From assembly GCA_029204225.1 (NCBI GenBank), contig CM055096.1, positions 40,693,637-40,757,636 of the forward strand: a stretch of DNA of 64,000 nt, read 5' to 3'. Source of the stretch: Diphasiastrum complanatum. Taxonomy: Eukaryota > Streptophyta > Lycopodiopsida > Lycopodiales > Lycopodiaceae. Below the pieces are notes generated by a model. That model did no database searches and was not told where the DNA came from. It saw only the letters and a program-made list of their open reading frames with translations. Every line of letters begins with the position of its first letter. The stretch's first letter is position 1. The position numbers were made by a program, and so were the translations under genes. Below, one piece after another: positions 11,954 through 22,035 of this stretch.

Positions 11954-11981
11954 CCAGCATGCATTGTTCCCGAAACAATAA

Positions 11982-12176
11982 TCAAGAGAGATCTTTTAGG
12001 ATCCTTGACAATTTGAACTCAACAACTAGTCTTTGCTTCAACATAGTTGAAACCGAAAGAAGATTTTTCTTGATTCCCGGAACATAAAGCACCTTCTTAA
12101 TGTACTTTTCTTCACCATTAGGCAGAATGATGGCTACAATTCCAATTCCATGAACATAATAAGATGCGTTATCCAC
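11982..12176 (-). pseudogene. Copia A protease C-terminal fragment
   Basis: Carries the post-catalytic protease motif: VHGIGIVAIILPNGEEKYIK followed by VLYVPGIKKNLLSVS. The catalytic DSGA motif is not present, because the deletion joining gag to this piece removed it. Confidence 0.75.
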
Positions 12177-12520
12177 ACATTGTACCTTGCTTGCCTATCC
12201 CACGCACTTTTAGATGTCTTACAAGACCTAATATGAGGTAAGATAGATCTTTTCACAGCAAGAGCAACCATAGAATGTGCTTGTGCATCCCTTCTATCCC
12301 ACTTCTTTTGTTCTTCCGAAGATGTAGAAGATGATGATGATGATGATTCACGAGGTGTAGGAGGTGCCAAAGACGGAGGCCTTTCCTCATCACCATTGAC
12401 CAAATCCCACAGCCCTTTCGCTATGAGAAGATTCTTCATCATGTAACTCCACAAGGAGTAGTTTGTGCCATCCAACCGATCTTCACTAAACAAAGCTTCC
12501 GATTCTTTAGCCATTACCTC
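12177..12520 (-). pseudogene. Copia A gag fragment
   Basis: Copia gag (UBN2-like): RLDGTNYSLWSYMMKNLLIA, then a serine/glutamate linker and DAQAHSMVALAVKRSILPHI, followed by the usual S-K-SAWD motif. It starts near ATGGCTAAAGAATCGG (minus, about 12514). It is cut after about 110 residues and joined to protease-region sequence, so the rest of capsid and the zinc knuckle are deleted. Confidence 0.75.
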
Positions 12521-12559
12521 CAACAGAATTTCAGCTTGTAGTAGATAGGAAAGAGAGCC

Positions 12560-13201
12560 TTTCCACAACTAAATCTACTCAAAAAATTTGCAGGAAGCAA
12601 AGTGTTGAAAGTAGGAGGACCAGATGTCTTCCAATCTGCAACCAAAGTGCCCAAAGGATAATGGAAAGATGGCTGTCTTTCTGCACAAAAAAACCAGCTT
12701 CTTGAAAATTAGGTTAGCTTCGAATGAAGCCTACACCGAAACCCAATTAAGAAGCCAAATAGTGTGATCAACACACACTCCAATAGGGCTGTTGAAAGCA
12801 CCCTGCTTGCTGAGAATCTGCAAATCTCCAGCCACAAGTTGACCTAACCCTGAATAGGGTTTGTTGAATTTTGGGCGCCCTCCTACACAAATGCAAACCT
12901 GAAAACAAAAACAACAAGATAAGGAGACACCACAACCAAAAATCAGTAGCAGATTTTTGGGCGCCCTCCTCCAAACAAATCTTGCTGAAAACTGGTTGCA
13001 TAAAAAATCAGATTTTTGGGTGCGACAAATTGCTCCTCCAAGATCTCTGATGGGCACCCTCCTTCAACCTGAAAAGAGACAAAAAAGCTGATCCAAACTC
13101 CACTTGGAAAGATTAGTAGGATGCTGAAATTTCAGAACAAAAAGTAGAGAAGCTCCTCTTCTGGTAGGGCGCCAACATACAAGCTTGCTGCAGATCCGGT
13201 A
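12560..13201 (-). other. Copia A untranslated leader with GGGCGCCC palindromes
   Basis: About 640 bp between PBS and gag, without a convincing ORF. The palindrome GGGCGCCC occurs at 12873-12880 and 12959-12966, both within a TTTTGGGCGCCCTCCT context. GGGCGCC also occurs at 13168-13174, and GGGCGCCC again inside the LTR at 13289-13296. Confidence 0.6.
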
Positions 13202-13213
13202 GCTCTGATACCA
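13202..13213 (-). other. Copia A primer-binding site
   Basis: Minus strand reads TGGTATCAGAGC, the standard plant initiator-Met tRNA primer site, directly abutting the LTR. Confidence 0.9.
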
Positions 13214-13300
13214 CGTAGGAAAGCAAGAGTCAAGTCACCAAGATCTAGTTATCAATCAATCTCCACAAGAAACAAGAGAGAAGAGGCTGGGCGCCCAACT

Positions 13301-13383
<83 letters not shown>

Positions 13384-13685
13384 CAACAACAAGAGCAATG
13401 GAGAGCAATGCTTAGCCAAAACTGAAAAATGTGACACAATAAGCCAATATGTACTCTACCTACTTACTGAATGTAGGGCACTCCCAAAAGTCAAGATAGG
13501 GCCCCTAAACCAACTTAGACCCCTAAGGACCCATGAGTCAGTACATGACCAAAATTGGGTCCAACTGAACGTAAGACAAACTTAAGGTGGCCTAAATAAC
13601 TAAATACTCATGGTTACACAAATCTCGACCTTTTGGGTCAAAGTAACCTATGGATTAACTTAAGCATAGTCATTTACTTCTAACA
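13214..13685 (-). repeat. Copia A 5' LTR
   Basis: Runs from TGTTAGAAGT (minus strand, 13685) to CCTACG at 13214, next to the PBS. The expected terminal CA has become CG. It shares a long block with the solo LTR at 11428-11953, around GGTTACACAA and CTCGACCTTTTG. It contains a (GA)n tract of about 80 bp at 13303-13381. Confidence 0.85.
13303..13381. repeat. (GA)n microsatellite
   Basis: About 79 bp of uninterrupted GA within the copia A LTR. The solo LTR copy lacks it and has only a short GAAAGAGAGAGA at the matching position, so the tract expanded after the copies split. Confidence 0.95.
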
Positions 13686-13689
13686 AGAT

Positions 13690-14240
13690 CATGTCGCATA
13701 AGGACTGCTGCTGAATAAAGCTTGGATAGAAGAAGAAGAAGAGGATGATGCAGGATGATGCTCTAGATCTACGAAGTCTCCTCGTAGCCATAGCGTGTGG
13801 TTTGAAAGCATTACGCTGTCGGCGATCACAATGAAGGTGAAGGTCTCGAGAATGGATATCTGACTCGTCCTTTGACAAAATACTAGTCTCAGTGTTTGCT
13901 CTAGAGCATCACCTAGAGAAAAAGGAGGTGATCTGGGTCTGCTGGGAGTCATGGTGTCCATGCTGATCTGTCTGTCAAATATCTCTACCGTGCAGGAACA
14001 TCTTGCACAATATCAGTGCCACACACCGAGGATCAACATATGAAATGAGCGTAGTGTGACTGAAGAATCATGGAAAAGACAATGATAGCGTCCTCGAATC
14101 TCATAATAAATAGGACATCTGAATAGAAAATGCTCCTCCGACTCCACCTCCCCTAATGTGCACATCTGACAAAGTCTGCTCATATGAGGGATGCCCTAGA
14201 AAAGCCCCGTCTCCACATATAACTGAAAATTTTCCTTACG
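13690..14240 (-). pseudogene. LINE 3' fragment, copy 4
   Basis: Minus-strand frames carry the LINE C-terminal knuckle: Cys-x2-Cys, then GEVESEEHFLFRCPIYYEIR, followed by a region matching the tails of copies 2 and 3. It directly abuts the copia A LTR at 13685, so copia A may have inserted into or next to this LINE. Frames are broken. Confidence 0.65.
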
Positions 14241-14824
14241 TTCGTGTATTGAAGCGAATGATAAGAGTGGAATTGTCTTTTTTGGTATGCCAAGCATTAT
14301 CCTATCCATCTGTATTGAAGCTCAGAGTAGTATCTAAAAAGGATTTTGCTTCTTTCACAACATCTTGAGTGTTAAGAACACCCCGACCTCGGACATTGAG
14401 AGCCTTGAAATCACATAATTTTAATTTTTTATTGCTGATGATTAAAAGTTCAAAATTTTGTGGGTGGCTTCACAAAGCCTAAAGGTTCCTGTTTTTTGGT
14501 CATATTAATGCACCATCCTGGATGCATATTCATATAATGATAGGTGTGCGGCTTAGGGTTTTTGGAAGATTTGGTAGTAATTGCCTGAACAATAAAGGTC
14601 CTTATGTTCTATGATTGCGTTTGGATAGAGTGATAGCTTAACTACACCTTTCATGTCTGTTTCGCATGTGTGAACTTTAGCATGATAAATAAATAAAGCT
14701 TGGTCTTTAGTTTTATAATCCAACTGATTGTGGAGACGTTTTCTTTCAATTCTCTTGTCAAATATGTTACTTACATGCTTTCATATCTTAACGAGTCTTT
14801 GTTGTTTTTCTGAAATCTTTGCAG

Positions 14825-14899
14825 GTTTCTTTGGATGTTTCTATTGAAGTTTTGGCTGCTGTGGGAGAAGAGGATGGAGTTGCACGCTGGCTTAGGTGA
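14825..14899 (+). CDS. Host-like gene, candidate terminal exon
   Basis: Acceptor TTTGCAG at 14818-14824, then 24 codons (VSLDVSIEVLAAVGEEDG and six more residues) and a TGA at 14897-14899. Phase matches the donor at 9987. The peptide is non-repetitive and soluble in character. The intron created is about 4.8 kb and contains the copia element and LINE fragment. A GTGAC donor at the stop could also allow splicing onward. Confidence 0.45.
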   Translation, partial: VSLDVSIEVLAAVGEEDGVARWLR

Positions 14900-17248
14900 C
14901 ATCAAAGATAGTGAACGTGCGACATATTGGCATAACTTAAGTAGAGTAGGTGAGTCATACAGATTGAATAGTTAATCAGATTCTTGAATGGTTGCTTCAT
15001 GACAAGGTGGACCTTTTCACGGCATATTAGTTTACGCTTAGGTTATGCAGTTTTTTTTATGTCGAAGGTACTTTCATCAACCACATTTCACACAAATATT
15101 TGTGAAAGAGGAGTTGGGGCATACTAAGGAGGTTTGCTTGAACGCTGGGGAGAAAGCTCCATAAATTATTTAGCCACAGCTGCATAACCTTTTTCAGCCC
15201 TTGATTGCTCTAGTCACGCAGTGAACATCTTGTAAAATTATAAAATTCGTAATTGGTTACAAAAGTTTGTTATTGTTCTGGTTGTATTATTGGTTTCCAT
15301 TGCTCCAACACACAGCAGCACTTAATTGGTATCACATTTCTTAGATACTTTGGGTCCTTTAAACTAAGCTTCTACTGCAAAGCTTGAGCAAAAGTTTTGT
15401 TTGCAAAATGTGCAAAGCTTCAATAAAATCAATTCGAGCAAGCAGTTTATCCATCATATGAGTAGTGAAAGTTCTCAATTTAACTTAATTTCTTATTTGT
15501 TTTACTGGAAAGAGTGTAGCTCATATGCGAGTTTTATACGGCATTTTAAATGTTTGTCTGGCTTATCATTACTTATCGGTCTCTTTGCTTGTAATTTGCT
15601 CTTGGGACTTACTGCTGCAAGTTCCAGCATTCCTGAAGTGATCTCATGCTGCTTAGAAAATCGACCTGTGACATTAATATATTATTGCAATGTTTTGTGC
15701 TGTAAATATCACCTTCGAATTTTTGATCATTTAAGCAACCAGTAAGCATGCATATGAGCAAAGAAACTATTGCTCAATGGCAGTCAACTTAATGAAACAG
15801 TTATCTAGATGAATCTCCTTATCTTTGGCGGATGAAATAAAAAGTGTAGGTCATTTGTCTTATTTTTATGTTTGTTACTTGAGTGGTATTCATGGTTGGG
15901 CAATGGTATTTCAAGAAAAACTATCTACTGAGATGATTTTTATTATGGACAAATAGAACAGCTCCAGTTGCTTGTCTGACTGGTCAATATTGTGCTTTAC
16001 AGCTTACAAGGTCTCTTGTTTGTGCATTATTCAAGTCCTTTAAGTTGTTGATACTTGTCTATCAATAAAGCAATCACATGTACAAAATAAACTTCAATTA
16101 GGAAGCCTCTTGTATCACTAAGTTTTGGGGACGTTCTAGCTGACCATTTTATAAATCTTTAATTTACTATTTATGCACGTATATACTTTTTACAAGCATT
16201 AAGAATGAATCAATGTGGAGGGAGGACACATTCATTTACATTTTGCAATACAACCTTGCATGTAAACTCATTGGCAATATTACTAAGTTTTCAACCCTAA
16301 TTTGCAAGCCAAGGCTTGAAGGCATTGTAGAGAGCCTCATTTCTAGTTAGTTAATTATTAGAATCACATTTGATCGTTGCAGATCATCTTGGGTAGCATG
16401 CATTGGATTTTACTAAGTATTGGCTTGATATTAGTGTTCTTGATGAGTGATTAGTTTTACATTTTTCTCCATTTTTGTTATTAGAGTATAGAGGCATTTT
16501 CTTAGCTATATTGGGCTTATGTACGTTGTGGCCATAATTTTGCTGTGATCTATGTTCTATAATCATCGCCTCATTGGAGGAGGTGGGCGTCGGAATAATT
16601 TGGGATCAAATCAGCAAATTTGCAAGAAACCCTAAATCCCAAGAAGTATATCTAATGTTCTTCTCTAGAAGGGCCATATTTTGGATTTGACCCTTGCATT
16701 TTGTTCTGCTTATGGAATCATAATGGAGGGGCTATATTTTTTTTTTCAGTATTGACAAACCTCTTCAGAATCTCTTGCTGTAATTGTTTCCATAGATTTT
16801 GGATTTCTAATTCGTCAAGGTATTGTGTTGTCACTACTTTCTTGAGGCTAGAATTGGCTTTACAATTTGCAGCTTGAGTGTAGTATTGCGATAACAATGA
16901 TTCTGATAGTCTACAAGTAGGCTTAGAGTAAACTGCAATCTATGAAGTGTAGCATCCATTTTACTCATGTAAAATAACAGATCCATAGAGTCCATAATGT
17001 TTCGTTTGACAATTGATCAATTTTTTGATATTGTCATTATCATTAATCACAACAAAAGCCTTCCTAAACATAGCGTGGAAAGAATCCCGAGTAATAGGTG
17101 TTAGATTTTTTGTCTCACTATTGTATCGTTCATTTGCGCAATTTGTTTGAAACATTCATTTTGAATATTTCTGTTGCTAATTGTTGCGTTTCCATTCCTA
17201 CATGCTTATGCTCAAACTTTCATTGTCGGTCACTCACGTTTTACGACA
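14900..17248. other. Unassigned AT-rich DNA, probably including a copia LTR at its right end
   Basis: No recognised gene. The right edge should be a copia 5' LTR, because a PBS follows at 17249 and the preceding bases end ACGACA. I could not place the LTR start. The open frame at 15401-15745 is hydrophobic and AT-rich and shows no domain. Confidence 0.5.
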
Positions 17249-17391
17249 TTGTATCAGAGCGGACATTTCAGTAATCTGCATTTCTACTGTGGATTATCAG
17301 TCTTGTTTCTATCAAGACGTTTTCTATAGCAAGCACGCAGCCAACATTATTTTGATTTCGTTGTTTCTACCAGCGATTAGATTCAAACTAG

Positions 17392-17990
17392 AATGGATCC
17401 ATCTTCTAGTTCATCTCTCATTGACAAATTCGATGGAGACAACTACCATCTCTGAAAATTCAAGATGAGGGTCATACTACTAGCCAAAGAACTGTGGGAC
17501 ATCATTGATGGCACAAAGCTCAAACTAGAAGGTGATGCCAGCATCACCGAGTGGAGACTGAGAGATGACAAAGCATTTGCCATGATCACCCTCAACATCA
17601 AGGATACTCAGGTCAGCCACATATGTGCTGTTCAGACTGCTAAAGATGCATGAGACATCTTAGCAACTCTCTACGATATCAAGGATGTTACTTCTAAGTT
17701 ACACTTGAGGAATAAATTCTTCACCCTGAGAATGTCTGACGCAGAAAGTGTTTCGAGTCATCTCAACACGTTCAAAAATCTTATGGAGTAGATGGCTGCA
17801 ACTGGCTCAGTTATAGAAGATTCTGATGCACTCATGACTCTATTATTAAGTCTACCTAAAACCCTACGAAAATTGGGTAATGGCAATTTCTACCCACCCA
17901 TGAGTACCTCACTCTATCAAGAGTAATTTCGCGGCTTCTACAAGAGGAGATCAGAAGATCAACGTCTTTCTTAGGCTCAGGAGCGGATCC
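17392..17990 (+). pseudogene. Copia B gag
   Basis: Reads IDKFDGDNYHL, then KMRVILLAKELWDIIDG, then DDKAFAMITLNIKDTQVSHI and LHLRNKFFTLRM, the order seen in UBN2-type copia gag proteins. In-frame stops at about 17454, 17651 and 17789 break it. The expected CCHC knuckle is not clear; only a Cys in IGHEIKDCRT near 18135-18165 remains. Confidence 0.8.
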
Positions 17991-18056
17991 TCAAGTTCTA
18001 TACTCAAAAGGAAATCAGAAGTTCAGATCTAAGAGATCTACACAGTCAGATCCAAC

Positions 18057-18596
18057 ATGCAGTTTGGACCAGATTCCGGTTCAGGATCAAATTCAAGTTC
18101 TTCATCATTCCAACCAGTGCAGAAATCAAGGATTGGCCATGAAATCAAGGATTGCCGAACTTTGAAGTACAACAACGAAAAGAAGAAACAGTTCCAACAA
18201 CAAGCACATAGTGCTACAATCAATCACTCGATTCAGCAACAAGAGGAAGATGAAGCTGCTTTCATGATTGGAGAACAACAAAATATCGATTCCTGGGATC
18301 TAGATTTCGGAACAACTCAACACATGACTCACCATCGCGACTGGTTCAAGGACTACAAGTCATTCACATATACAAGAGTTGTGCAACTTGGAGACAACTC
18401 ATCACATTCAATCGAAGGTGAACGAACAGTTAGAGTCGAATTCCAAAAAGGTGAAGTCAAGTTGTTGTCCAACGTTTTCCATGTTCCAAATCTAACCAAG
18501 AATCTGCTCTCAGTAGCAGAATCACCGATTCAGGTCGGAAGGTCGAATTCAATACAGACAGCTACACAATTCTTGATAAATCTTGGAAGCTTCTAG
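18057..18596 (+). pseudogene. Copia B protease region
   Basis: The 179-codon open frame has SWDLDFGTTQHMTHHRDWF, which corresponds to the DSGA-x-HM protease active site. The catalytic Ser is Phe here (DFG), which would abolish the normal D-S/T-G triad. The downstream VFHVPNLTKNLLSV motif is intact. Confidence 0.75.
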
Positions 18597-18691
18597 CCTT
18601 CGGAAGAAGAAGCGACTATCTTTACAAACTTAGCCATTGCTACTCTTCTAACAGTCAAGCTCTTCACACAGCCACTTCTGAATCAACTGAT

Positions 18692-19494
18692 ATGTTGTGG
18701 CATTTCAGACTTGACCACCTCAATTTCAATAGTATCCAACAAATGTCTGCTCAGAGATACAAGATTTGCCTTCTGTCAGCAAGCCAACTTCTCCATCCGA
18801 AAGCTGTATTATCAACAAACATGCAAGAAGCCCTTTTATTTCAGACTCAGTTCATACTTCCAAAGGCTTGCTTGACCTTGTACACAACGACATTTGTGGC
18901 CCGATGCAGACTGCTTCCAGCATTCAAGTTCTTCAAGCAGTTCAAAGCGTCTGTAGAAAACCATACCTCAAGGAAGATCAAGGATCTATGCACAAATGGA
19001 GAGGGAGAGTATATCTCCACAGAATTCAAGGAGTTCTGCAAGGCCAACGGATACATCAACAATTTACAACCAGCTACTCACCTTAGTCCAATGGTGCAGT
19101 TGAACGGAAAAATCAGACACTCATCGAAAGTGCCAAGAGCATGCTGGCCCATGCCTCTCTTCCAAAAAACTTTTGGGCAGAAGCTATTACTACAATAGTC
19201 TATCTTCAAAATTGATCCATCACCTATATCCAGGTGTTTGGATGCATCGCTTTCGTTCAGATCCCTGAAGATCTAAGAAGAAAGCTAAATGATAAGAACA
19301 GGAAAACGATTTTCATAGGCTATTCCCCAGACCACAAGGCATACAAGCTCTACAATTTGGATACCCAAAAGGCATTCACCAATAGAGACGTCATTTTTGT
19401 GGAATACCAATTCATCGACCACAAGGGAAAAGCTGCGGAAAAATCCGACCCAAGGATCGAACAACCGAATTTCGATCCAGGGATTCAACTGTAG
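18692..19494 (+). pseudogene. Copia B pre-integrase and integrase pieces
   Basis: LWHFRLDHLNFNSIQQMSAQ is the pre-integrase motif (Gly to Asp in RLGH). Integrase core scraps follow in two frames: LVHNDICGPM, NGEGEYIS and the NFWAEA-equivalent region. A clean C-terminal stretch starts at 19234 (FGCIAFVQIPEDLRRKL, then IFIGYSPDHKAYKLYN). Several indels remove part of the core. The frame ends at 19494, so RT never follows. Confidence 0.8.
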
Positions 19495-19501
19495 AAAAGT
19501 G

Positions 19502-20351
19502 TGTTAAAATTGGCAAATGCTAACTTGATCATATCTTGTGAATACCATTATGAGTAGTACATATCATCATAAGACATGTGTGGAGCCTGTTCCCACATGT
19601 GAAATAAATGCATTTATCATTTAGATGAGTCATATAGGTTGTACATACCATTTCATTTGAGATCTAGTGGCTAAAATGGCCAAAATCTAGTTTTCTAGCT
19701 ATATGCCACTTGGCATCATTTTATTGGTAGGAAAAACTATTTCACATGGATAGGAGTGATCTCACACGTGCCAAGGACTGCTCACATGTGTGAAAACATC
19801 ATTAGTAGATGAGATCCAACTTGTAGTAGATATTTGTGCAAGTCCCTATAAATTATGAAAATTGCCTAAAATCAAGGGAGGTGGCTATAAGTTAGGAAAC
19901 TTGGTCCATGTGCCATATTGATGATTATTGGTGGATCCTTTGATGAGTAGGCACTCTCACACGTGCCAAATCAGTTGAGTAAGCATCAGCTCTTGTGTAT
20001 ATATGGTGGCTCATTTGGCCATAATTGACATGGAAGCTAAATCTTGGTTTTGGAGCAATTCTAGTGTTTTCTCTCTATTTGTCTTGTGTTTTTATGCATG
20101 GATTGGGTTCTAAGCTTAGTATACTTTATTATCAGCCTAATGTCCGTACTCTGACAGGTTTTCACACGTGTTAAACCAACAAGTACAAGTTTTGATCAAT
20201 AATGATTGTTCTTGTTAGATTTATTCATCTAGATTTGATCTAAATGCTATCTAATCTTGTGTAGATTGATAGGTTGATCTAATCTAACATCCAATCACAC
20301 TTGTGGATCTGATTCAGATCTATTCTTAGTTCATTTTGCTATACTTTGACA
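19502..20351 (+). repeat. 850-bp LTR
   Basis: Starts TGTTAAAATTGG (19502), ends CTTTGACA (20351), and is immediately followed by TGGTATCAGATCC, a PBS-like site. Being followed by a PBS makes it a 5' LTR of a downstream element. It also sits 8 bp after the copia B pol remnant, so it could double as that element's 3' LTR. Confidence 0.75.
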
Positions 20352-22035
20352 TGGTATCAGATCCAAGTACAAGTGCATTTAAGGCATTGATCTAAACTAT
20401 ACCCAAATTGGCAGGTTTTTGGAAACAAGCTAATATTGAGGTAGCGAGGTTGAATGGATAGCTAGAACTATCATATTTGTACCAAATCTTGCTGTGGGAT
20501 GCAGGTGTACTTTCCACACGTGTGGGGCCATACAAGACCTGTTTTGGACAGTAAAATTCAGTTTGGTGCATTTTGAACTTCATACACCCAATTTTGAGTC
20601 AATATAGTGCATTTTTCAAGCTTTCACTTGCATTGTTTCTATTCCATTGATTTGTTTTTGGTTTAGATCAATCATATAGATGGATTAAAGCTTGTTTACA
20701 GTACATTGAATTTGATTCTCTTATTTTTTGATTGTATATTGAAGTTGAGAGAGAAAGAGTGCTATAAACCAAAGATTAAGGAGTGATTTGCAAGGGGAGC
20801 GATTGAAATCCATTATACCTTCATTCTAGATTTGTTCAAGAGTGAAAGGGCTGAGTCTAGAAGCATATAAATGCTAGAAGACACTCTTCGATCAGTCCTC
20901 CAAGTGAAATCTTAGTGAATTTCTAAAGCACAAACACTCATAAAGGCAAAATCTACCAATACAAGGTGATAAGAATTGTTGGCAAGTACTAGGAGATAAA
21001 TTTGAGATCCAAGTCATATTGTTCACCCCTACTCAAGTGTGTGAGTGTGTTTTTGACTTTGATTAAAGTCATAAATGTGAGTGAGACATATGTGTTGTGG
21101 TTGATCCAAAATTTTCAAGAGATCCTTCCTTTGCAGAGGGCAAGAACTAGTAACTCAATTCTTGACTTTGGTGGAAAAATTGTCTTATTCATTGTGATCA
21201 AATCTTGCTAAGTGGAATTAGCTCTTTGTAGGCACATATCTTAGTGAGAGAGAAGCATCACATTTCTGAAAATTTGAATTTCATTCCAACTCTAAAGAGG
21301 TAGAGTCATTGGTACTTGGTGGAGTCCAATAGGGGTGAATGAATTCAATTTTTTGAGCAAAACTTTGACATTATATGTATGAAACTCAAATAAGTTCTAT
21401 TCACTTTCTTTGTGAGAGTGTGAGGGTCAAGTTGTGATCCCATTGGGAGTCTAGAACAGGGAGGAGCCATATTTGAGTGTTCATACATGATTGGGATCTT
21501 TGTGAATCTCTAGATGTCTAATTTTTAAGCTTGGTGAAAAATTATTTACATAGATTGTTATCAAACCATTTCATGTCCATTCCAAATCTCAAGAGTGAGA
21601 TTCTTTGGGTCAAGAGGGATTCCAAAAGGGGTGATTGCATCCGATCCTTGTGTGTTTTAGTATACATGTCAAGTTTTTGTGATCTAGTGTAGATCCTTTT
21701 TTTGTGAAAATTAGTGGTTTAATTTGTTGTCAAATCAAATCAAATTCAATCCAAGTCTCAAGAGTGAGATTATTTGGGTCAAGAGTGAGTCCAAAAGAAG
21801 TGGACTAAGTTTGTTTTTCAAGTATTTGAAACAAAACCCATACTTTGTTCAAGAATCTCAAAAGTTGAGTGAACTAGTCAAGAGAAAAGGAAAATCTAGG
21901 TATCAAATCTTTTCAAATCCATTCCAACTCTCAAGAGGAAGAGTCACTTCCCACACGAATTATGAATGGTGTCTGCTATGGCCTAGAAGCAAAAGTTATT
22001 GCATTAGCTATCTTGAGCAATTTGTAGTCCTGAAC
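20352..22035 (+). mobile_element. Non-coding interior of a LARD-like element
   Basis: Begins with the PBS-like TGGTATCAGATCCAAG. No gag or pol motif appears in any frame over 1.7 kb. Instead, a diverged 60-70 bp block recurs near 21285-21350, 21580-21640, 21745-21805 and 21915-21960, with words such as CATTCCAA, TCTCAAGAGTGAGATT and GGGTCAAGAG. This suits a non-autonomous LTR element, but no second LTR is found downstream. Confidence 0.5.

Larger units (their letters stand above)
10732..13685 (-). mobile_element. Copia element A, truncated, inside host intron
   Basis: Minus-strand Ty1/copia element. In transcription order: 5' LTR (13685-13214), initiator-Met PBS, about 0.6 kb leader, gag, protease and pre-integrase pieces, and integrase core ending at a (TA)n tract near 10797. 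Reverse transcriptase, RNase H and the 3' LTR are missing. A solo LTR of the same family sits inside it at 11428-11953. Stops and deletions make it non-functional. Confidence 0.85.
17249..19494 (+). mobile_element. Copia element B, RT-less remnant
   Basis: PBS-like TTGTATCAGAGC at 17249-17260 (one mismatch to the initiator-Met site), then gag from ATG 17392, protease, pre-integrase, integrase pieces and the integrase C-terminus, ending at 19494. No reverse transcriptase or RNase H is present. It is followed within 8 bp by a different LTR. Confidence 0.8.

Noticed and set aside
13245-13439. Leu/Ser repeat protein
   Set aside because: Translation of a (GA)n microsatellite within an LTR.
15401-15745. 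114-codon frame, possible small secreted or membrane protein
   Set aside because: AT-rich, no domain, no splice partners and no signal peptide at the start; likely chance.
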